From NCBI GenBank assembly GCA_021806845.1, contig JAKAPV010000002.1:3101-31833 (forward strand): 28,733 bases of DNA. Reading direction: 5' to 3'. Positions 23,814-28,733 of this stretch are shown here, piece after piece (the first letter of the stretch is position 1; the number at the start of each line of letters is the position of its first letter). This stretch comes from Bacillota bacterium (GTDB lineage: Bacteria > Bacillota > Sulfobacillia > JAJZYS01 > JAJYTV01). The notes beneath the pieces are model-generated. The model did no database searches, was not told where the DNA came from, and was given only the letters and a program-made list of their open reading frames with translations. The translations under genes were made by a program, and so were the position numbers.

Positions 23814-25618
23814 GTGTTCACCGCCTCATCGTCCTGCTCGCTTTCGTCGCGCCCGAGGTACGCGTCGATCACGTGCTGGTTGCGCTGGATTTCCTCCGGC
23901 GTGCCTTCCGCGATCTTGCGGCCGCGGTCGATCACGACGATGTGTTCGGAGACGCCCATTACGAGGTTCATGTCGTGGTCGATCAGCACGACGGTCACGC
24001 CGAGCTGCTGGATGCGCCGCACAAGGCCCATCAGGTCGCGCTTCTCGCTGGGGTTCATGCCGGCGGCCGGCTCGTCGAGGAGCAGCACCTGCGGCTGCGC
24101 CGCAAGCGCGCGCGCGATCTCCAGGCGGCGCTGGTCGCCGTAGGCGAGTTCGGACGCCTTGACGCCCGCCACCTCCTCGAGCCCGACGAAGCGCAGCCAG
24201 GCGCGCGCGGTGCGCAGGCTGTCGCGTTCCTCCCTGCGCTGTGCGCGGGTGTGCAGCAGGGACCCGAGCACATTCACCCGCTGGCGCGGGTACATGCCGA
24301 CGAGCACGTTCTCGAACACCTGCATGCCCTTGAACAGGCGAATGCCCTGGAAGGTGCGCGCGAGGCCGGCCGCCACCACCTCGTGCGGCTGCTTGCCGCG
24401 CAAGGGCGTCGCCCCGAGCGTCACCGTGCCGGCGTCCGGCCGCGTCACTCCCGTGATGCAGTTGAACACCGTGGTCTTGCCCGCGCCGTTCGGCCCGATG
24501 ATGCCGACCACCTGGCCGCGCTGCACGCGGAACGACACGTCGTCGACCGCGAGGACGCCGCCGAACCGCCGGCGCAGCCCCTCCACCAGGAGCGCCGACT
24601 CTGCGCCCTTGGCCTTCGGGGCATCGGGGAACTGCGGGAGATCGTCGTCGCCGGGCGGACCGAGCTGGCCGAACGGGTCGCGCGTGCGCGCCGCCGCGGG
24701 CCACAGGCCCTGGGGGCGCAGCAGCATCAGGGCGATCAGACCGATCGCGAAGACGAAGAGGCGCCACAGCGACATGAAGCGCAAGATCTCCGGCAGCCCG
24801 ACGACGACGGCCGCACCCAGCAGAACGCCAGGGAAACTGGCCATGCCGCCCAGCACGACGACGATCAGGATGTTCACCGACTGGGTGTAGGTGAAGCTGT
24901 CGGGGGAGATCGCCGTCAGCCGTGCGGCGAAGAACGATCCCGCAAGGCCGGCGAAGATGGCTCCGAACACGTAGGCCCAGAGCTTCACCCGCACCGACGG
25001 CACGCCGACCGCCTCGGATGCCGACTCATCCTCGCGCAGGCTGAGCCACGCCCTACCCATGCGCGAATACGCGAGATGTCGCGTGAAGAAGAGGATCACC
25101 AGCAGGAAGGCGAGCCCCAGGTAGTACTGCGACATGTCGCTGAAGATCTGGTAGCCGAAGATGCTCGGCGCCGGGATGCCGTAGATGCCGTTCGGCCCTC
25201 CGGTGAAGCCCAGGTTCGTCGCGGTGATGCGGACGATCTCGCCGAAGCCGAGCGTGACGATCGCGAGATAGTCGCTGCGCAGACGCAGCGTCGGGTAGCC
25301 GACGATCACGCCGGCGATCGCCGAGAAGAGCACGGCAAACGGGAGTGACTCCCAGAAGTTCATGTGCCCGACCGTCGTCAGGAGCGCCGTCGTGTAGGCG
25401 CCGATCGCGTAGAACGCCGCGTAGCCGAGGTCCAGGAGGCCCGCGTAGCCCACGACGAGGTTGAGGCCGAGGCCGAGCATCCCGAAGGTCAGGATGCCGA
25501 TCATGACGTCCAGCCAGTAGAGGTTGATCATGAAGGGGATGGCGAGGCTCAACACGAGGATCGCGAGCGGCCCGAACCGGATGATGAGCGGCGAGAGGCG
25601 CTGTGCCCTGGCGATCAC
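23801..25618 (-). CDS. Fused LivM permease - LivG ATPase
   Basis: This 605-residue single chain has a LivM-type permease at about 12-305, with the motif L-N-L-V-V-G-Y-A-G-L-L-D-L-G (52-65) and about eight helices. A charged, Pro-rich linker follows (about 306-340), then a LivG-type ATPase with Walker A G-P-N-G-A-G-K-T (375-382), A-R-T-F-Q-G-I-R-L-F, signature-like L-A-Y-G-D-Q-R-R-L-E-I-A-R (491-503) and Walker B L-L-L-D-E-P-A-A-G-M-N-P (512-523). The second half has no SD plus start at the expected livG beginning, so it is a real fusion. GTG 25618 lies 4 nt after the livH stop. Such fusions are known in some Bacillota and Actinobacteria. Confidence 0.93.
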   Translation of the reverse strand: MIARAQRLSPLIIRFGPLAILVLSLAIPFMINLYWLDVMIGILTFGMLGLGLNLVVGYAGLLDLGYAAFYAIGAYTTALLTTVGHMNFWESLPFAVLFSAIAGVIVGYPTLRLRSDYLAIVTLGFGEIVRITATNLGFTGGPNGIYGIPAPSIFGYQIFSDMSQYYLGLAFLLVILFFTRHLAYSRMGRAWLSLREDESASEAVGVPSVRVKLWAYVFGAIFAGLAGSFFAARLTAISPDSFTYTQSVNILIVVVLGGMASFPGVLLGAAVVVGLPEILRFMSLWRLFVFAIGLIALMLLRPQGLWPAAARTRDPFGQLGPPGDDDLPQFPDAPKAKGAESALLVEGLRRRFGGVLAVDDVSFRVQRGQVVGIIGPNGAGKTTVFNCITGVTRPDAGTVTLGATPLRGKQPHEVVAAGLARTFQGIRLFKGMQVFENVLVGMYPRQRVNVLGSLLHTRAQRREERDSLRTARAWLRFVGLEEVAGVKASELAYGDQRRLEIARALAAQPQVLLLDEPAAGMNPSEKRDLMGLVRRIQQLGVTVVLIDHDMNLVMGVSEHIVVIDRGRKIAEGTPEEIQRNQHVIDAYLGRDESEQDDEAVNTWRS

Positions 25619-25622
25619 GGCG

Positions 25623-26513
25623 TCACATCCTCTCGACGACGCGTTCGCCGAGGAGGCCGGTGGGCTTGAAGACAAGCACCAGGATCAGCACGGCGAACAC
25701 GATGACATCCTGCCATTGCGACGAGATGTAGCCCGCCGCGAACGACTGCAAGAGGCCGATCAGGAGCCCGCCGACCATGGCTCCCGGGATGTTCCCGATC
25801 CCGCCGAGCACGGCGGACGTGAAGGCGCGCAGACCCATCAGGAAGCCCATCAGGAAGTTGATCTGCGTGTAATAGAGGCCCATCATCACGCCCGAGGCCG
25901 CCGCGAGGGATCCGCCCAGCAGGAACGTGATCATGATCACGCCCTCGACGTTCACGCCCATGAGGCGCGCCGCGTCCTGGTCGAACGAGAGCGCACGCAT
26001 CGCGGTGCCTACCGGCGTGAACTGGACGAACAGGTAGAGCGCGGCCATCAGCAGGATACTCAAGACGAACATGCCGACCTGCACCCAAGTGACGTGCGCG
26101 CCGCCCAGCAGGAAGCCGGTGGTCGGCAAAAGGTTTGTCGGGTAGGTGTCAAACCCCGCCCCGAAGAGCATCATCGCGCCGTTCTCGAGCGCGAGCGAGA
26201 CGCCCAGTGCCGTGATCAGGATCGAGAGGCGGGAGGCCCGCAAGAGGGGCTGGTACGCGATGCGGTCGATGCCGACGGCGAGGAGTCCGATGACGGCCAT
26301 GGCCACGAGAAGCGCCACTATCAGCAGCAGGGCGGCCGGGGCGTGCATGCCGGCGAAGGCGCCCAGTACTGTCCAGCCGATGAAGGCACCTGCCATGAAG
26401 AGGTCTCCGTGCGCGAAGTTGATCAGGCGGATGATCCCGTAGATCATCGTGTAGCCAAGTGCAACGAGCGCGTAAAATGACCCGATCGTCAGTCCGTTGA
26501 CGAGGTACTGCAA
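25623..26513 (-). CDS. livH: Branched-chain amino acid-type ABC permease (LivH)
   Basis: This is a 296-residue membrane protein with about eight helices. The N-terminal M-Q-Y-L-V-N-G-L-T-I-G-S-F-Y-A-L-V-A-L-G-Y then I-I-R-L-I-N-F-A-H-G-D-L is diagnostic of LivH. The C-terminal A-V-L-G-G-I-G-N-I-P-G-A-M-V-G-G-L-L-I-G is the cytoplasmic loop contacting the ATPase. The start appears to be TTG at 26513 with no clear SD, so translation may be modest relative to the binding protein upstream. Confidence 0.95.
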   Translation of the reverse strand: MQYLVNGLTIGSFYALVALGYTMIYGIIRLINFAHGDLFMAGAFIGWTVLGAFAGMHAPAALLLIVALLVAMAVIGLLAVGIDRIAYQPLLRASRLSILITALGVSLALENGAMMLFGAGFDTYPTNLLPTTGFLLGGAHVTWVQVGMFVLSILLMAALYLFVQFTPVGTAMRALSFDQDAARLMGVNVEGVIMITFLLGGSLAAASGVMMGLYYTQINFLMGFLMGLRAFTSAVLGGIGNIPGAMVGGLLIGLLQSFAAGYISSQWQDVIVFAVLILVLVFKPTGLLGERVVERM

Positions 26514-26568
26514 AAAGAAGCTCGTGACAGGGCCCCCCTTTGACTGCGGCTCGCATCGCGGGGAACGG

Positions 26569-26602
26569 CGCGCGGCGGCGGCTGATCTGCCGCCGCCGCG
26601 CG
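26569..26602 (-). other. Intercistronic stem-loop between livJ and livH
   Basis: A perfect 14-bp, fully GC stem (26569-26582 with 26589-26602) with a 6-nt loop is not followed by a U-tract. Such structures after binding-protein genes usually stabilise the upstream mRNA segment or attenuate transcription, giving an excess of binding protein over permease. Confidence 0.65.
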
Positions 26603-26631
26603 GCGTACCGGAGCCGGAGAGCAGGCTATGG

Positions 26632-27810
26632 CTAGGGAACGCTCACCCACTGGCCCGAGCTGTTGAGCTCCTGGAACGCGGTGAACTGCTGGTTGACGAT
26701 CTTGAGCGTGATGTAGACGGCCGGCGTGCGGTCACCGACCTTGTTGAAGCTGAACGTGCCGGTCATGCCCTGGTAGTCCTTCACCTTGTGCAGCGCGGCG
26801 TTGATCGCGCTGGCCTTCGTCGAGCCGGCGCTCTTTATCGCCTGCGCTAGCACCGACACCGCGTCGTACTCGTAGACGGAGTAGGGTCCCGGCGCCTGGC
26901 CGTACTTGGCCGTGTAGTCCGTCACGTAGCTCTTGGCGGTGCCCAGGAACTGCGCGAGCGGTGCGGTCGTGATGATGAAGTTGTTCGCCGCCGCGCCCGC
27001 CGTCTTGATCACGGTCGGGTCGTTGGTGGCGTCGCCGCCCATGATCTGGAACTTGAGACCGAGCGTCGCCGCCTGCTTCAGCAGAAGGCCCGCCTCGGTG
27101 AAGTAGCCGGTGTAGTAGAGGACGTCCGGGTGCAGCGAAGCGATGTGCGTCAGTTCGGACGTGTAGTCGCTCTGTCCCGGCGTGATCGTCTGGTGGATCA
27201 CGGTGATGCCGGGGTACTTGTTCAGCGCGTCGATGGTGTTCTGCGCCAGGCCTGCCGCGTAGGTCGAGGCGTCGTCCATGACGACGACCTTCTTCGCGTG
27301 CAGGTAGTTGGCGATGAAGTTCGCGGCGAACGGGCCCTGCTCGTCGTCGCGGCCGATCGTGCGGAAGACGTCGTTGTAGCCGTACTGTGTGAGCTGCGGG
27401 TTCGTCGACGCGTCGAGCACGAACGGGATGTCGCCGTTCTGGTGGAACACCTGGAGTTCAGGCAGCGATGCGCTCGAGCAGTAGCCGCCGGCCACGGCGG
27501 TCACGTTGTCCGAAATGAGCTTCTGCGCAGCCTGTGCGGCTGTCTGCGCGTCGCAGGCGTCGTCCACCGGCACGATCTGGATCTTGCGACCGAGCACGCC
27601 GCCGTTGCTGTTGACCTTCGCCGCGGCGAGCTTCGCACCGTCGACGATGTCCGTACCGGCGCTGGCGTAGGGGCCGGAGAGCGGCACCGGCACACCGATC
27701 AGAATGGGCGAATTGCTACTCGATGAGGGCGAAGTGGAGCCGCAAGCCGCGAGCAGCAGCGATGCTGTGGCAGCTGCCGCTGCGATCGCCGCAAGACGCT
27801 TCTTCTGCAA
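26632..27810 (-). CDS. livJ: Liv-type amino acid ABC substrate-binding lipoprotein
   Basis: This 392-residue protein has an N-terminal signal with lipobox L-L-A-A-C (Cys23), a Ser-rich linker, then a periplasmic-binding-protein type I fold (Peripla_BP_6): I-L-I-G-V-P-V-P-L-S-G-P-Y-A-S-A-G (36-52), L-A-A-A-K-V-N-S-N-G-G-V-L-G-R-K-I (61-77) and V-T-A-V-A-G-G-Y-C-S-S-A-S-L (104-117). The TTG start at 27810 is fixed by GAGGAGG 9 nt upstream. It is first in the transporter operon. Ligand specificity cannot be read from sequence; the Y-C-S-S-A-S loop replaces the more usual S-G-x-S-x-A pocket. Confidence 0.95.
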   Translation of the reverse strand: MQKKRLAAIAAAAATASLLLAACGSTSPSSSSNSPILIGVPVPLSGPYASAGTDIVDGAKLAAAKVNSNGGVLGRKIQIVPVDDACDAQTAAQAAQKLISDNVTAVAGGYCSSASLPELQVFHQNGDIPFVLDASTNPQLTQYGYNDVFRTIGRDDEQGPFAANFIANYLHAKKVVVMDDASTYAAGLAQNTIDALNKYPGITVIHQTITPGQSDYTSELTHIASLHPDVLYYTGYFTEAGLLLKQAATLGLKFQIMGGDATNDPTVIKTAGAAANNFIITTAPLAQFLGTAKSYVTDYTAKYGQAPGPYSVYEYDAVSVLAQAIKSAGSTKASAINAALHKVKDYQGMTGTFSFNKVGDRTPAVYITLKIVNQQFTAFQELNSSGQWVSVP

Positions 27811-28061
27811 GAGCCGTAACCTCCTCGCTGTGGCATGGGTCCAAAACGGTGCAATGACGGATCACGTCGCGTGCATGGCAACCAGGGACTGCGCGAGCGC
27901 TCCACCACCCCCTCGGCCGCTTGGCCGGCAAAGGCGCCGAGGATCGTAGCCTGCGCCCGACCTCGCGTTGGCATACCATGGTCGACTTAACGCACTCTAC
28001 ATGATTTCTCGCTGTGAGCTTGTTTCTCCTCCTAAAGCGATGGTGGTACATTGCGCTCTTG
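27811..28061 (-). promoter_or_regulatory. Leader/promoter region of the liv operon
   Basis: This 251-nt gap holds no convincing gene. On the minus strand there is an orphan AGGAGGAG (28027-28034) with no start in reach, and a GC-rich pair CTCGGC/GCCGAG that can form a hairpin around an inner GCCGGC. No T-box or known riboswitch signature is seen, and no clear -35/-10 pair. Confidence 0.35.
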
Positions 28062-28733
28062 TTACCAGCCGCCGTAAGCCATCCAGCCGCCGTCGACGGT
28101 GACGTGGCTACCCGTCACATACGCTGCCTCGTCCGAGCAGAGGAAGAGCGCCACGTTCGCGACCTCGTCGAGCGTGCCGTAGCGGCCCAGCGGCGTTCGC
28201 CGCTGGATGTCGGCGTCGTCGTAGCTGCCGCTCGACTGGTCCTGCACATCAAGGTCGGTGCGGATGTAGGCGGGATCGAGGCAGACGACGCGCACGCCGT
28301 GGCGGGCCCACTCGTTCGACAGCACCTTGGTGAGCCCGATGAGGCCGTGCTTCGCCGAGCAGTAGGCGGCCCGCATCGGCATGCCGACCTCTCCGAAGAT
28401 CGATCCGATCTGCAAAATGACGCCGCGGCCCTGCGGCACCATCACGCGGCCGGCGGCCTGGGATCCGGCGAAACAGCCGGCGAGGTTCACCTCGAGCACG
28501 CGCAGGAAGTCGCCGTAGTCGAGTTCGAGCGACGGCCCGATCGCGTTGATGCCCGCATTGTTGACCCAGATGTCGAGCCTGCCGTATGCCGCCACGGCCG
28601 CATCGGCAAGCCGCCGCGCGTCCTCCGCCCGCGACACGTCTCCCTCAACCGCAGTGGCGGCGATGCCCTCGGCCCGAAGCGCGTCGGCCGCCGCCTGCGC
28701 CCGCTGCATGGTGCGCGAGTTGACAGATCGGAA
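28062..28733 (-). CDS. Short-chain dehydrogenase/reductase (5' end missing)
   Basis: The visible part is about 220 residues and lacks the N-terminal nucleotide-binding G-x-x-x-G-x-G beyond the right edge. It retains V-N-S-R-T at the end of beta-2, G-D-V-S, L-D-I-W-V-N-N-A-G-I-N (N-N-A-G structural motif), the catalytic Ser in I-G-S-I-F-G, Y-C-S-A-K (Tyr and Lys) and the C-terminal V-T-G-S-H-V-T-V-D-G-G-W typical of classical SDRs. The closest-sounding relatives are 3-oxoacyl-ACP reductase and glucose/sugar dehydrogenases, so the substrate is open. The last nine bases (codons nearest the right edge) are suspect as adapter sequence. Confidence 0.9.
   Translation of the reverse strand, partial: FRSVNSRTMQRAQAAADALRAEGIAATAVEGDVSRAEDARRLADAAVAAYGRLDIWVNNAGINAIGPSLELDYGDFLRVLEVNLAGCFAGSQAAGRVMVPQGRGVILQIGSIFGEVGMPMRAAYCSAKHGLIGLTKVLSNEWARHGVRVVCLDPAYIRTDLDVQDQSSGSYDDADIQRRTPLGRYGTLDEVANVALFLCSDEAAYVTGSHVTVDGGWMAYGGW

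Noticed and set aside
23702..25348. 548-codon plus-strand frame opposite livF and livMG
   Set aside because: Antisense, charged low-complexity sequence produced by codon bias; no independent signals.
27811..28061. T-box or riboswitch in the liv leader
   Set aside because: No T-box GGGTGG-ACCGCG element or other known aptamer signature could be found. Only generic GC hairpins are present.

Overview
The window is high-GC (roughly two thirds G+C by eye) bacterial chromosome, densely coding and mostly transcribed on the minus strand. It comes from an endospore-forming Bacillota (Firmicutes). The evidence is a full spoIIE, the conserved spoIIE - kinase-like gene - tilS - ftsH order, an alpha/beta-type small acid-soluble spore protein (SASP), and AGGAGG-type ribosome binding sites with frequent GTG/TTG starts. 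I cannot name the species. A high-GC lineage such as Alicyclobacillus/Kyrpidia relatives or Symbiobacterium-like Clostridia would fit.

Layout. (1) 1-3004: the start of a YvlB/SHOCT-like gene coupled to a DUF2089 zinc-ribbon gene behind a palindromic operator, then an S58/DmpA-type self-cleaving aminopeptidase, then an orphan lipoprotein. (2) 3118-9312: the sporulation/housekeeping cluster, read leftward as spoIIE, pseudokinase, tilS, ftsH. The hpt gene usual between tilS and ftsH is missing. (3) 9320-11024: a YbjN-domain protein divergent from a monomeric sarcosine oxidase-like flavoenzyme, sharing a control region with a strong inverted repeat. (4) 11025-11686: a gene-poor stretch with what look like decayed MFS transporter and AraC regulator fragments and a 40-bp perfect palindrome. 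(5) 11687-15948: a MarR - membrane-fusion protein - MacB-like ATPase - permease efflux operon with an operator-like site in front; the adaptor is internally duplicated. (6) 16087-17227: an orphan lipoprotein, tRNA-Glu with promoter and terminator, and the SASP. (7) 17224-18317: TauE/SafE exporter plus a small DUF1634-like membrane partner. (8) 18486-19738: an ECF sigma factor and zinc anti-sigma factor with a clear ECF-type autoregulatory promoter and a terminator. (9) 19838-20122: a small membrane protein. (10) 20119-27810: a leftward cluster of livJ-type binding protein, livH permease, a fused livM-livG permease/ATPase, livF ATPase, a ureohydrolase (agmatinase/arginase superfamily), an ornithine cyclodeaminase/mu-crystallin-family reductase and an APH-fold kinase. 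(11) 28062-28733: a short-chain dehydrogenase running off the right edge.

How the genes may work together. The last cluster reads as an uptake-and-catabolism unit for an amino-acid or guanidino compound: imported by the Liv-type transporter, cleaved at C-N by the ureohydrolase, then handled by the OCD-like enzyme. Both enzymes depart from the canonical active sites (Cys for a metal-binding Asp in one; Tyr where OCD has its catalytic Asp in the other), so plain Arg to Orn to Pro catabolism is not assured. This is the best candidate for a poorly described pathway here. The efflux operon is likely a MarR-controlled drug or peptide exporter. The ECF pair is likely a self-activating envelope-stress switch. 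The last nine bases match the start of the Illumina adapter, so the right edge may be a contig end with adapter carry-over.
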